Below are positions 1-7,979 of a stretch of 64,000 nt of DNA, in pieces. The stretch comes from Pseudonocardia endophytica (lineage in GTDB: Bacteria; Actinomycetota; Actinomycetes; Mycobacteriales; Pseudonocardiaceae), in assembly GCF_004339565.1 (NCBI RefSeq), contig NZ_SMFZ01000001.1, positions 62,001 through 126,000 on the forward strand, in the 5' to 3' direction. The notes beneath the pieces were generated by a model. The model did not search any database. It was given only the letters and a program-made list of their open reading frames with translations, and was not told the origin of the DNA. The position numbers and the translations under genes were made by a program. Position 1 is the first letter of the stretch. Every line of letters starts with the position of its first letter.

Positions 1-796
1 ACTGCCGCAGCCCGGCCCCACCGCCCGCACCCTCGGGCTCCGTGTCGTCGGACGGTCGACCGTCCATCGCCGACGCGTCCGGCCGCCCGTCGGCGTCGAT
101 GTCGTCCAACCGGTCCGCGACGAGCAGTGCCGTCTCGTTCAGTCGCGCCTGCCGCTCGCGGACCTCGTCCAGCGGGGGCGACGGCTCGTCGGACTCCAGC
201 ACCTCGAGCACGGACAGCGTGAGCGCGTGCAGGCGCGCCTCGAACGCCCTGACGAGCCGGTCCACGACCTTCTCCGGCGGAGCGGTGAACACGAGGCAGC
301 GCAGGACGAACGTCGACCCGATCCCGAGCACCGCGCCGAACAGCAGGTACGGCAGCTCGCCGGTCCCGGCCTGCAGGAACAGCACGAAGAAGAACGGCAT
401 GAACGCGGCCATGCCGAGCGCCATCCCTCGCGGCCCGTACCGCCGGATCGCCACCGCCACGACCATGACCAGCACGAACACGGCGTCGGCAAGGATCCGG
501 TGCGGTGCGAGCAGCGTGCTCACGGTGGCCGCGGCCGCCGCCGGCAGCACCATCAGCGCGGTGGTCACGCGCCTGCGGGCCAGCTTCGGCTCGTTCACCG
601 CCAGGTTGCTGATCATCGCCAGTACGACGGCGAACATCACGACGGTCACCGGCTGCCCGGTCGCCGTGCGCAGCACGCTCATCAGCCCGGCCGCGACGAT
701 CATCGACGCGGTCGCCACCGAGGCGAGGTGCAGCCGGGTCAGGCCGGGGTCGACGGACGCCGCCCACGTCCGCAGCTCGGCCCACCTCGTCCGCAC
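1..796 (-). CDS. FUSC/aromatic-acid-exporter-like membrane protein, C-terminus cut off by window edge
   Basis: Reading leftward from a GTG at 796, the frame stays open to base 1, so at least 265 residues are present and the C-terminus lies outside the window. The visible part begins with a short basic/amphipathic stretch, then five or six hydrophobic segments (for example LASVATASMIVAAGLMSVL and AFMPFFFVLFLQAGTG), then a soluble acidic helix-rich region (VVDRLVRAFEARLHALTLSV). This layout, membrane block followed by a long cytosolic helical domain, is that of FUSC/ArAE-type exporters. The substrate is unknown. There is no clear Shine-Dalgarno before the GTG, so the start is uncertain. It lies 41 bases downstream of the SGNH hydrolase on the same strand. 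Confidence 0.62.
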   Translation of the reverse strand, partial: MRTRWAELRTWAASVDPGLTRLHLASVATASMIVAAGLMSVLRTATGQPVTVVMFAVVLAMISNLAVNEPKLARRRVTTALMVLPAAAAATVSTLLAPHRILADAVFVLVMVVAVAIRRYGPRGMALGMAAFMPFFFVLFLQAGTGELPYLLFGAVLGIGSTFVLRCLVFTAPPEKVVDRLVRAFEARLHALTLSVLEVLESDEPSPPLDEVRERQARLNETALLVADRLDDIDADGRPDASAMDGRPSDDTEPEGAGGGAGLRQ

Positions 797-837
797 GGGG
801 AGGAGTCTGACAGGTAGGCCCGACGGGGAGCCCGGGA

Positions 838-1797
838 TCAGCTCCCGGCGGGCGGCGCCACCGGCACCCCGACGACCTCGCCGAGCGCGGCGGCCATCGC
901 CCGCTCGCCCTGGGCGTTCGGGTGCACCGGCGCGGCAGGCGACGTCGGGACCAGGCCCTCCACCCACTTGCGGGGCGGCAGCTGGCAGACGTCGTGACCG
1001 ATCGTCGGCGTGTAGGTGTCGACGAAGTCGACGCCCGCGTCGGCCGCCTCCTTCTCGAGCATGCCGTTCAGCTGCTTCTCGACGCCGCGCAGGTAGGCGA
1101 CGTCGCCGGCGCTGAACGGGACGATCGGGAAGCAGCCGGGGCCGGTGTCCGGGAGGATCGTCGGGTACCCGACGACGGCGACGCGCGCACCGGGGGCCCT
1201 GTCCCTGATCTCGTCCAGGGCGTCGGCCACCTTCGACGCGGTGCCGTCGATCCGCCCGGTGAGCTCGTCCTCGCCGTCCTTGGTGAACGAGTCCCGGCAG
1301 GCCGCTCCGGCCAGGTTCGTCGGCGAGACCGTCGCGCAGCGCTGGATGATGTCCGCGAAGCCGATGTCGTTGCCGCCGATGGTGAGCGTGACCAGCTTCT
1401 CCGAGCCGTCCAGCGCGTCGAACTGCGGCGGGTTCGGGCCCGGCTGCACCGGCTGCGGGTCGGTGAAGTCGTCGGTCTTCGCGCCGCTGCAGGACACGTC
1501 GACGACGTCGGCGCCCGCCGAGTTGGCCAGCACCGACGGGTAGTTCTGGTTCGAGCGCAGGCACCCGGCGGGCTGCCCGGTCTGCAACGGGATCAGCGGC
1601 CCGGCCGCGTAGGAGTCACCGAGCGCGACGTAGCGGCCGACGGACTCGGTGGCCGTGTCCAGGTTGCGCGCCGACGCCGACGTGGCCAGCGTCGTCGGGG
1701 CCTCGGCCTGGGCGGGCGCGAGCGCACCCGTCCCGGCGGACGCGAGCAGCGTCATCGCGGCCACGGCGAACCACTGGGCGGAACGGGGGCGTCGCAC
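838..1797 (-). CDS. secreted SGNH/GDSL-family lipase/esterase
   Basis: The 319-residue protein starts with a classical signal peptide (basic MRRPRS, hydrophobic core, cleavage near AQA-EA). The mature part carries the SGNH blocks in order: VALGDSYAAGP (nucleophile Ser), a Gly-containing block, TIGGNDIGF (block III Asn) and APVHPNAQG near the C-terminus (catalytic His). Paired cysteines (GCLRS, VSCSGA, QRCAT, ACRDS, GCFPI, DVCQL) resemble the disulfide-rich Streptomyces extracellular lipases of this fold. The likely role is hydrolysis of esters or lipids outside the cell. The GTG start at 1797 is preceded by AGGAGG ten bases upstream. No dedicated partner gene is visible beside it. Confidence 0.88.
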   Translation of the reverse strand: MRRPRSAQWFAVAAMTLLASAGTGALAPAQAEAPTTLATSASARNLDTATESVGRYVALGDSYAAGPLIPLQTGQPAGCLRSNQNYPSVLANSAGADVVDVSCSGAKTDDFTDPQPVQPGPNPPQFDALDGSEKLVTLTIGGNDIGFADIIQRCATVSPTNLAGAACRDSFTKDGEDELTGRIDGTASKVADALDEIRDRAPGARVAVVGYPTILPDTGPGCFPIVPFSAGDVAYLRGVEKQLNGMLEKEAADAGVDFVDTYTPTIGHDVCQLPPRKWVEGLVPTSPAAPVHPNAQGERAMAAALGEVVGVPVAPPAGS

Positions 1798-1859
1798 GGG
1801 ACACGGACCTCCTGCGGCGGTGAGTCGATCACCGGTTCAACGAGGGGTCCGTCCCGCGG

Positions 1860-2414
1860 TTACGCCACCGGCTGGGTGATCATCGAGCGCGTCCTGAGCA
1901 GCACCGACACCGCGACGACGGTCTGTCCGGCCAGCCACGCGAACGCCGCGCCGAGCACCCCGACCACGGGCATCGACACCCACCCGAGGGCCAGCGCGAC
2001 CACCAGCGCCACCGCCGGGAAGGCGAGCGCGGCGCCCTGCCTGCCCGCCACGGCGGCCGACCGGGACGCGATCGTCACGACCGCGAACGGCACCGTCGCC
2101 AGCGCCAGCAGCACGAGCGAGCCGACCCCGGTGTCGCGGGCGTGCCGCCCGAACGCGGTCAGGATCCAGGGCGAGCCGATCAGCACGACCACGACGAGCG
2201 GCACGGCCGGCAGCAGCGCACGTTCGAGGGCGGTCCGCAGATCCGACGTGGTCGTCCGGACCGAGCGCCACACGACGACCGCCACCAGTACACCGAGCAC
2301 CACCGCGACCGACCACGCCGCGGCGAACACACCGCCGCCGTCGGAACCGAGGCGGGCGGCGACGGCCGCGGGCACGGCGACGAGCGCCAGCAGCGGGACG
2401 ACCGCTGCCCTCAC
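1860..2414 (-). CDS. short polytopic membrane protein resembling the C-terminal half of a Wzx-type flippase
   Basis: The 184-residue product is almost entirely hydrophobic, with about five or six membrane segments and a Wzx/MATE-like cadence near the end (VVGVLGAAFAWLAGQTVVA). Full flippases of this fold are 400-500 residues (compare the 486-residue protein at 13127-14587), so this looks like an isolated C-terminal half or a small independent membrane protein. The GTG start at 2414 overlaps the TGA of the polyamine fusion gene (2411-2413) as GTGA, so translation is probably coupled to it. The upstream frame remains open but lies within the fusion gene. Function unknown; a polyamine-linked transport role is only inferred from position. 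Confidence 0.6.
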   Translation of the reverse strand: MRAAVVPLLALVAVPAAVAARLGSDGGGVFAAAWSVAVVLGVLVAVVVWRSVRTTTSDLRTALERALLPAVPLVVVVLIGSPWILTAFGRHARDTGVGSLVLLALATVPFAVVTIASRSAAVAGRQGAALAFPAVALVVALALGWVSMPVVGVLGAAFAWLAGQTVVAVSVLLRTRSMITQPVA

Positions 2415-3727
2415 CCGGTGAGCCGGCGCAGCGACAACGGCGCGACGAGCCGGTGGCGAAGGCTCGTCTCGTCGATCGTCTCCGGGCGCGCGGGCATCGA
2501 CGCGAGCCGGGTCGCGGCGACCTCGCCCGGCTCCCCCGGGTCGCTCGGCGTCCCGGCGAGGAACGCCCACTCGTGCTCCTCGCACCCGATGTAGACCGCG
2601 CGGCCGCCGGTCGCGCCGAACACGGCGTCGAACCGCGTCCAGGCCGACTTCAGGGTGGCGTCCCGCCAGACGGCCGGGCTCCCGGCCTGGAACACGACGA
2701 CGCCGCCGTCGGTCACCCGGTCCGCGCACGCCTGCACGAACTCCTGCTCGTAGAGCCGGTTGATCTGCGCGTCCGGCTCGTCCGGACGCTCGTCGGGCAG
2801 GTCGACGATGATCAGGTCCCACCGCTCGTCGGAGTCCAGGACGAACTGCCTGCCGTCGGTGTAGGTCAGGTGCACCGGACCGTCGCCGCGCTCGGCCGCG
2901 GCCAGCGACGCCGGCGTGTAGCCGTAGGGCAGGTGCTCCGCGCAGATCCGGACGCATTCGGTGTCGATGTCGACATGGTCGACGTGCGTGGCGCCCGCCT
3001 CGACGGCCATCTCGCTCGCCACGCCCTCGCTGGACCCGATGATCAGCACCCGGTCCAGGCGCCTGGTCAGCAGCGCACCCGGCCAGACCAGGGCCTCGTG
3101 GTAGGTGAGCTGGGTCTGCTCGGTGCTCTGCCGCTCGTCGTCGCAGAACAGGGTGACGCCGTGCGCGGTGTCCGCGACGACGACGCGCTGGAATCCGGTG
3201 TCCGCGCTCGTGTGGACGGGGCCCAGGCGCCAGGTGCGGGTCAGGCCCTCCGAGATCGGCTCCGTGACCGTGCGCGGGATGCCGCCGCGGTCCACGACCT
3301 GCAGGGACGTCTCGGTCGCGCCCATCCGGCGGGCGAGGTCGTGCACGGCGGCGACCGGGTCGGCCGCGTCGCCGCAGGTGAACACGTCGACGTGCATGCC
3401 GCCCAGCTCCGGCCAGGTGTGTACGGACGCGTGCGACTCGGCGAGCACCGCCACGACGGTCGCGCCCTGCGGGCTGAACCGCTCGGTCACGATCTGGCGG
3501 ACCTGCGCCCCGGCCCCGACCAGTGACTCGCTCAGCGCGGCCCGCAGCAGTTCCGCGTCGTCCAGCCGTTCCGGATCGATGCCGCCGAGCTCGGCCAGCA
3601 CATGCCGTCCCACTGGATGGGAGGACAGCGGGAGCGCCTTCTCCGGGGACGGAGCGTCGGCGGGATGGCCCCCCGCGACCTGCGCGGGGTGACCCTCGGT
3701 GATCGGGGCGGAAGGAGACGGTGACAC
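2411..3727 (-). CDS. AdoMet decarboxylase (SpeD/SpeH-type) fused to a spermidine synthase-like domain
   Basis: Residues about 40-140 match the small bacterial AdoMet decarboxylase proenzyme: GRHVLAELGG, then AESHASVHTWPE, where Ser98 is the expected self-cleavage/pyruvoyl serine, then DVFTCGD with Cys118. Residues about 170-438 resemble the Rossmann-fold spermidine synthase family (DERQSTEQTQLTYHEAL, DHVDIDTE, DLIIVDLPDE). The aminopropyltransferase glycine motif GGGDGG is replaced by IIGSSEGV. One polypeptide may thus make decarboxylated AdoMet and transfer its aminopropyl group to putrescine. It lies 48 bases downstream of an ornithine decarboxylase-type gene, which fits a putrescine-to-spermidine operon. 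The GTG at 3727 has no good Shine-Dalgarno and gives a 40-residue low-complexity leader; an internal GTG start is possible. Confidence 0.85.
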   Translation of the reverse strand: MSPSPSAPITEGHPAQVAGGHPADAPSPEKALPLSSHPVGRHVLAELGGIDPERLDDAELLRAALSESLVGAGAQVRQIVTERFSPQGATVVAVLAESHASVHTWPELGGMHVDVFTCGDAADPVAAVHDLARRMGATETSLQVVDRGGIPRTVTEPISEGLTRTWRLGPVHTSADTGFQRVVVADTAHGVTLFCDDERQSTEQTQLTYHEALVWPGALLTRRLDRVLIIGSSEGVASEMAVEAGATHVDHVDIDTECVRICAEHLPYGYTPASLAAAERGDGPVHLTYTDGRQFVLDSDERWDLIIVDLPDERPDEPDAQINRLYEQEFVQACADRVTDGGVVVFQAGSPAVWRDATLKSAWTRFDAVFGATGGRAVYIGCEEHEWAFLAGTPSDPGEPGEVAATRLASMPARPETIDETSLRHRLVAPLSLRRLTG

Positions 3728-3775
3728 GTCTGAAACCGTAACCGTCGACGTCGGACGTGTCCCGTCGCCCGGCGA

Positions 3776-4957
3776 TCAGTGATCAGCGGCTCCACCCGGC
3801 GACCTGTCCGGACCGCCGGGCGCTCCGGCGATCACGACCGGCAACGGCCCGAACCCGTTGAAGCCGACCGAGGCGTAACTCGACGTGTACGCCCCTGCGC
3901 ACAGCAGGTCCACGACGTCGCCGGCGGCCAGGTCCAGCGGCAGCGCGCACGGGGTGCGGCGGTAGATCACGTCGTCACCGTCGCAGGTCGGACCGGCCAG
4001 CACGACCGGACCGGACGGGCCGGATCGCGCCGGGGTACGCAGCGGATAGCCGATCGCCTCTCCCTCGGTCTCGGCCAGGCCCTGGTAGCGCCCGACGTCG
4101 AGGTACACCCAGCGGCGGTGGTCGACGCCCGGTCGTCGGGACACCCGCAGCACCCGGGTCCGCAGCACGCCCGCCTCGGCGACCACTGCCCGTCCGGGCT
4201 CCAGGAGCAGGTCGACCCCGTCCACGGTGCCACGATGCACGGCGTCGTCGACGGCGCTCCGGACGGCGCCGACGAACTCGTGCGGACCGGGCACGGGTTC
4301 GCGGTAGGGCACCGGCCACCCGCCACCGAGGTCCAGCTCCGGGCGGGCGATCCCGGCCCGTCCGGCCACGGACAGCGCGACCGAGACGGCGTCGGCGTAG
4401 GTCTGCGGGCGCGTCTGCTGGGAGCCGGCGTGGAACGTCACCCCGGCCGCGTCCAGCCCGGCCGCCGCCGCTCGTTCCAGCAGTCGCACGGCCTCGCCGG
4501 GCCGGGCGCCGAACTTGCCGAAGAACGGCGTCGCGGACCCGGTGTCCGCCACCAGCAGCCGCACCAGCACGCGCGCGCCGGGCGCCTCGGCGGCCAGTGC
4601 ATCGACGTCCTCGGCCGAATCGGTGACGAAGCGTCGCACCCCGGCGGCGTGGGCGCGCGAGGCGGAGCCGGGCCCACGGACCGGGTTCCCGTGGCACAAC
4701 GACGACGGGTCGGCCCCCGCGGCCAGGCACAGGTCGATCTCGGCGTGGCTCGCGACGTCGAACCCGGCGCCCTCGGCGGCCAGCGCGCGCAGCACCGCCG
4801 GCTCCGGACAGGCCTTCACGGCGTAGAGCAGCCGCGCCCCGAACGCGTCCCGCATCGCGCGGTACCGGTCCAGGACGACGGACGGGTCGAGCGCGAGCAC
4901 CGGCGTGACGCCTGCCGTGTCGAGGGCGTGCTCCAGGGCGGCGGTCGGTTCGTGCAC
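3776..4957 (-). CDS. fold type III PLP-dependent decarboxylase, probable ornithine decarboxylase
   Basis: The 393-residue protein has the alanine-racemase-like barrel features of ODC/DAPDC-family enzymes: YAVKACPEP (PLP lysine, Lys48), FDVASHAEIDL, CHGNPVRG, TFHAGSQQ (PLP-stacking His region), LDLGGGWP (phosphate-binding glycines), LLEPGRAVVA, and the ODC signature CDGDD (Cys325, Asp326 for substrate amine). The length fits eukaryotic-type ODC without an N-terminal extension. Expected reaction: ornithine to putrescine, feeding the next gene. Lysine or arginine cannot be excluded from sequence alone. The GTG start at 4957 is supported by GGAGG nine bases upstream. It is divergent from the MetE-like gene, with an 84-base promoter gap. 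Confidence 0.86.
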   Translation of the reverse strand: MHEPTAALEHALDTAGVTPVLALDPSVVLDRYRAMRDAFGARLLYAVKACPEPAVLRALAAEGAGFDVASHAEIDLCLAAGADPSSLCHGNPVRGPGSASRAHAAGVRRFVTDSAEDVDALAAEAPGARVLVRLLVADTGSATPFFGKFGARPGEAVRLLERAAAAGLDAAGVTFHAGSQQTRPQTYADAVSVALSVAGRAGIARPELDLGGGWPVPYREPVPGPHEFVGAVRSAVDDAVHRGTVDGVDLLLEPGRAVVAEAGVLRTRVLRVSRRPGVDHRRWVYLDVGRYQGLAETEGEAIGYPLRTPARSGPSGPVVLAGPTCDGDDVIYRRTPCALPLDLAAGDVVDLLCAGAYTSSYASVGFNGFGPLPVVIAGAPGGPDRSPGGAADH

Positions 4958-5041
4958 GCCGGTGATCCTCCCTCCCCCGGTTCGCGGGAGCGGAACGGCG
5001 CCATGGCCGCGGGGCGACCGCGCTCCTACGGTCCCGGAACC

Positions 5042-6199
5042 ATGCAGCGGAGCACCGAGCGGATCCTGACCACCCACGTCGGCAGCCTGGGCAGGCCGCA
5101 CGACCTGCTCGAGATCATGCGGGAGCGCGAGCACGGCCGCCCCTACGACGCGGACGGCTACGCCAAGCGGGTCACCTCCGCGGTCGGCGACGTGGTGGCC
5201 GAGCAGGTCCGCGCCGGCATCGACGTCGTCACCGACGGCGAGATGAGCAAGGTCAGCTTCCTGACCTACGTCAAGGACCGGCTCGCCGGCTTCGAGCCCG
5301 GGGCAGGCGAGAAGCTGATGCCGCCGTCCTGGCAGGTCGAGATCGACCGGTTCCCCGAGTACTACGCCGACTACCTGGGCAAGTACAAGGACCAGGTCAG
5401 CCCCATGATGACCATGGTCTGCACCGGCCCGGTCACCTACGACGGGCACGACCAGCTCGCGATCGACGTCGCGAACCTGAAGGCGGCCCTGGCCGACCAC
5501 CCGTCCGTCACCGAGGCGTTCCTGCCGTCGACGAGCCCGTCCGGGTTCGGACGCAACGAGTACTACGGCTCCTACACCGACTACCTGTCCGCCGTCGCCG
5601 AGGCGCTGCGCGAGGAGTACCTCGGGATCATCGACGCGGGGTTCCTGCTGCAGGTCGACGACCCGTGGCTGATCGAGTACCTCTCGGAGAACCCGGCCAC
5701 CACGCCGGAACAGCGGCGCCGCGACGCGGAGGCGCACATCGAGATCCTCAACCACGCGCTGCGCGACATCCCGACCGAGAAGATCCGCCTGCACACCTGC
5801 TACGGCCTGAACCACGGTCCGCGCGTCCACGACCTCGACTTCCGCGACATCGCCCCGCTGATGCTGAAGGTGAACGCCGGCGCGTACTCGTTCGAGGTCG
5901 CGAACCCCCGCCACCAGCACGAGTGGAAGATCTGGAAGGACGTCACGCTGCCGGAGGGCAAGGTGCTCATCCCGGGTCTGCTGGGGCACGCGACGAACTA
6001 CGTCGAGCACCCGGAGCTGATCGCGGACACGATCGAGCTGTACGCCGGGATCGTCGGCAGGGAGAACGTCATCGCGGGCGCGGACTGCGGGTTCTCCTCG
6101 CGCGCGTCGTTCCACCCGGAGGTGCACCCGACCGTCGTGTGGGAGAAGTTCGCGGCGCTGTCCGAGGGCGCCCGCATCGCGTCGTCGCGCCTGTGGTGA
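5042..6199 (+). CDS. cobalamin-independent methionine synthase (MetE C-terminal domain)-family methyltransferase
   Basis: The 385-residue protein corresponds to only the C-terminal catalytic barrel of MetE, not the 750-residue two-barrel enzyme. It starts with TTHVGSLGRP and keeps the zinc ligands: the His and Cys of RLHTCYGLNHG and the Cys of GADCGFSSR, plus the acidic DGEMSKVSF region. Single-barrel relatives include archaeal MetE-like proteins and epoxyalkane:coenzyme M transferases, so the thiol substrate is not fixed. Its position beside polyamine genes would fit methyl-thiol/AdoMet metabolism, but that is inference. The ATG at 5042 is favoured because homology begins immediately after it. 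A PPOX-family gene follows after nine bases. Confidence 0.82.
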   Translation: MQRSTERILTTHVGSLGRPHDLLEIMREREHGRPYDADGYAKRVTSAVGDVVAEQVRAGIDVVTDGEMSKVSFLTYVKDRLAGFEPGAGEKLMPPSWQVEIDRFPEYYADYLGKYKDQVSPMMTMVCTGPVTYDGHDQLAIDVANLKAALADHPSVTEAFLPSTSPSGFGRNEYYGSYTDYLSAVAEALREEYLGIIDAGFLLQVDDPWLIEYLSENPATTPEQRRRDAEAHIEILNHALRDIPTEKIRLHTCYGLNHGPRVHDLDFRDIAPLMLKVNAGAYSFEVANPRHQHEWKIWKDVTLPEGKVLIPGLLGHATNYVEHPELIADTIELYAGIVGRENVIAGADCGFSSRASFHPEVHPTVVWEKFAALSEGARIASSRLW

Positions 6200-6208
6200 C
6201 CTGACGGT

Positions 6209-6679
6209 GTGACCGCACCGAAGCAGCAACGCCGTTCCCGCAGGATCGCCATGACGCCGGACGAGGTGACGGCGTTCCTGGACTCCGAGCGGACCGTCCG
6301 TGTCGCGACGAACGGCACGAACGGCCCGCATGCGACGCCGCTCTGGTACCTCTGGGACGGCGAGTTCCTGTGGCTGACGTCGCTGTCGCGCAGCCAGCGC
6401 TGGACGGACCTGATGGCCGACCCGCGGATCGCCGCCGTCGTCGACGCCGGGCACGACGACTACTCCCAGCTCCGCGGCGTCGAGATCCGCGGGACGGTCG
6501 AGGTCGTCGGTGAGGTGCCGCGGACCGGCGAACCGAACCCCGACCTGGCGCGGGTGGAGCAGGCGTTCGCCGACCGCTACACGGCCGGGCACGTCGTGAT
6601 CGACGGCCGGCACGCGTGGCTGCGCCTGCGCCCGGAGAAGATCAGCAGCTGGGACTTCCGGAAGATCCCACAGGGCTGA
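6209..6679 (+). CDS. pyridoxamine 5'-phosphate oxidase (PPOX)-class split-barrel flavin/deazaflavin-binding protein
   Basis: The 156-residue protein shows the split-barrel pattern: MTPDEVTAFLDSERTVRVAT at the N-terminus, then PHATPLWYLWDGEFLWLTS, then DDYSQLRGVEIRGTVEVV and a basic C-terminal strand (WLRLRPEKISSWDF). Such proteins bind FMN, F420 or heme. No residue here decides which, so the substrate is unknown. The GTG start at 6209 is only nine bases after the upstream stop, implying cotranscription. An internal ATG at 6251 with AGGA before it is an alternative, but the RRSRRIA leader is also common in relatives. Confidence 0.8.
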   Translation: MTAPKQQRRSRRIAMTPDEVTAFLDSERTVRVATNGTNGPHATPLWYLWDGEFLWLTSLSRSQRWTDLMADPRIAAVVDAGHDDYSQLRGVEIRGTVEVVGEVPRTGEPNPDLARVEQAFADRYTAGHVVIDGRHAWLRLRPEKISSWDFRKIPQG

Positions 6680-6838
6680 GCCCGGCGATCGCGCCCGGGT
6701 CGGGACCGGCCGGCGCGGCCATGGTCACCGGTTCGGTGCGCTCGAGGGCCACCAGCGGCGCCGATCGACACCCGACCGCCGATCTACGGCGAGCGATCGC
6801 CTCGCGCGCGGGGCCGGCTCCCCCGACCCACAACCCCG

Positions 6839-6902
6839 TGATCGGCGGTTCGGGGCGGATCGGCGTCGCCCGTGGCTCCGATCGACGCCGGACCGGCGAT
6901 CA
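6839..6902. repeat. palindromic intergenic element TGATCG...GATCA (copy E1, 64 nt)
   Basis: The element begins TGATCGGCGGTTCGG and ends GGACCGGCGATCA. The ends form a long imperfect stem with one mismatch, and an inner GGCGTC/GACGCC pair forms a second stem. Its first 25 bases match those of the copy at 61493 in 23 positions. It sits between convergent genes (6679 and 6900), and its last three bases are the TGA stop of the acyl-CoA dehydrogenase. A degenerate relative of both arms lies just upstream at about 6728-6785. Terminator function is likely here. Confidence 0.65.
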
Positions 6903-7979
6903 GGGGCTGCCGGTGACCAGGGGCCAGAGGCCGTACTCCCCCGCGTCCAGGGCGGCGGTGCCGACGCGGTCGTTCCAGTACGCGTCGTTGCCGTCCTCGT
7001 CGCGCCAGGCCCACAGGCGGGTCGTGACCACACGCAGGTCGTGCTCGCGGGTGAACCCGATGGCGCCGTGCACCTGGTGCGCGATCCGGGCGACGGCGGT
7101 GGCCGCCTCGCCGCAGCGGGCCTTGGCGGCGGCGACGGCGAACGCGGTGGACGACGCGGCGAACCCGTTCTCGGCCGCGGTACGGGCGGCGGCACCGGAC
7201 GCGGCCGCCGCGGCGGCGACCTCGCTGCCGGCCTCGGCGAGCTGCTGCTGCACGGCCTGGAACTTCCCGATCGGCCGTCCGAACTGGACCCGTTCCCCCG
7301 CGTAGCCGATCGACCGGGCCAGCGCCCCACGCGCCGCACCGGCGAGCAGCAGCGACCGACCCAGGGCCGCCCGCAGCGCCAGCTCCTGCGCCGCTCCGGG
7401 CGGAGCGGACCCGGACGCGAGCGGCGTGGCGCCGGAGTACATCAGCGTGTCCCGCGGCTCCTCGGCGACGTTCGTCCCCTCGGTGATCTCCGCGACCGAC
7501 GGATCGAGCACCACCACCCGCTCCCCCACCAGCGCCACGACGGCCGCGACGGACCGGCCCCACGGCACGCGGGCCAGCGTGCCCGACACGGTGCCGTCGT
7601 CGGCGCCGGACAGCGCGCTGTCCGGCGCGCCACCGCCCGCGGCTGCTCCGGCGCCGGTGGACGACGCGCCGTCCGTCGCCGCGACGCCGACCAGCGGCCC
7701 GTCCGGGACCTCCAGGCCCGCCGCGTGCGCGAGCCAGCCGCCCAGCAGGTCGGTCTCGACGAGCGGCACCCGCGCGCCGTACGCGCCCGCCACCTCGAGC
7801 AGTGTGGCGGCGTCGTCGAACGAGCCCTCGGAACCGCCGGCGGCCTCCGGCAGCGTCAGCCGGGCCAGACCGGACTTCTCCAGCGTGGCCCACAGGCCGT
7901 CGTCGAAACCGGTGGCGTCCGCGTCGTAGGCGTCGTCGACGATCGACTCGGCGAGCTCGTGCAGGTCGGAGGAAGCCAT
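6900..7979 (-). CDS. acyl-CoA dehydrogenase-family protein, small subunit type
   Basis: The 359-residue protein has the ACAD N-terminal helical domain (LARLTLPEAAGGSEGSF), a shortened middle beta domain, and the typical C-terminal bundle (ERVQFGRPIGKFQAVQQQLA, then AHQVHGAIGFTREHDL). The middle domain lacks the usual MSEP-x-GSD substrate/FAD block, which its partner (7979-9154) has. This division of labour matches heteromeric alpha2beta2 FadE enzymes of actinobacterial steroid or side-chain degradation. The ATG at 7979 shares its A with the partner's TGA, so the two are translated together. The acyl substrate is unknown. Confidence 0.85.
   Translation of the reverse strand: MASSDLHELAESIVDDAYDADATGFDDGLWATLEKSGLARLTLPEAAGGSEGSFDDAATLLEVAGAYGARVPLVETDLLGGWLAHAAGLEVPDGPLVGVAATDGASSTGAGAAAGGGAPDSALSGADDGTVSGTLARVPWGRSVAAVVALVGERVVVLDPSVAEITEGTNVAEEPRDTLMYSGATPLASGSAPPGAAQELALRAALGRSLLLAGAARGALARSIGYAGERVQFGRPIGKFQAVQQQLAEAGSEVAAAAAASGAAARTAAENGFAASSTAFAVAAAKARCGEAATAVARIAHQVHGAIGFTREHDLRVVTTRLWAWRDEDGNDAYWNDRVGTAALDAGEYGLWPLVTGSP

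Noticed and set aside
42-1115. Long plus-strand ORF over the FUSC and SGNH genes
   Set aside because: Ser/Thr/Arg-rich translation with no family pattern; it is the antisense of two well-supported genes.
922-2421. Plus-strand 499-codon ORF
   Set aside because: Arg/Asp-rich shadow of the SGNH hydrolase and membrane protein on the minus strand.
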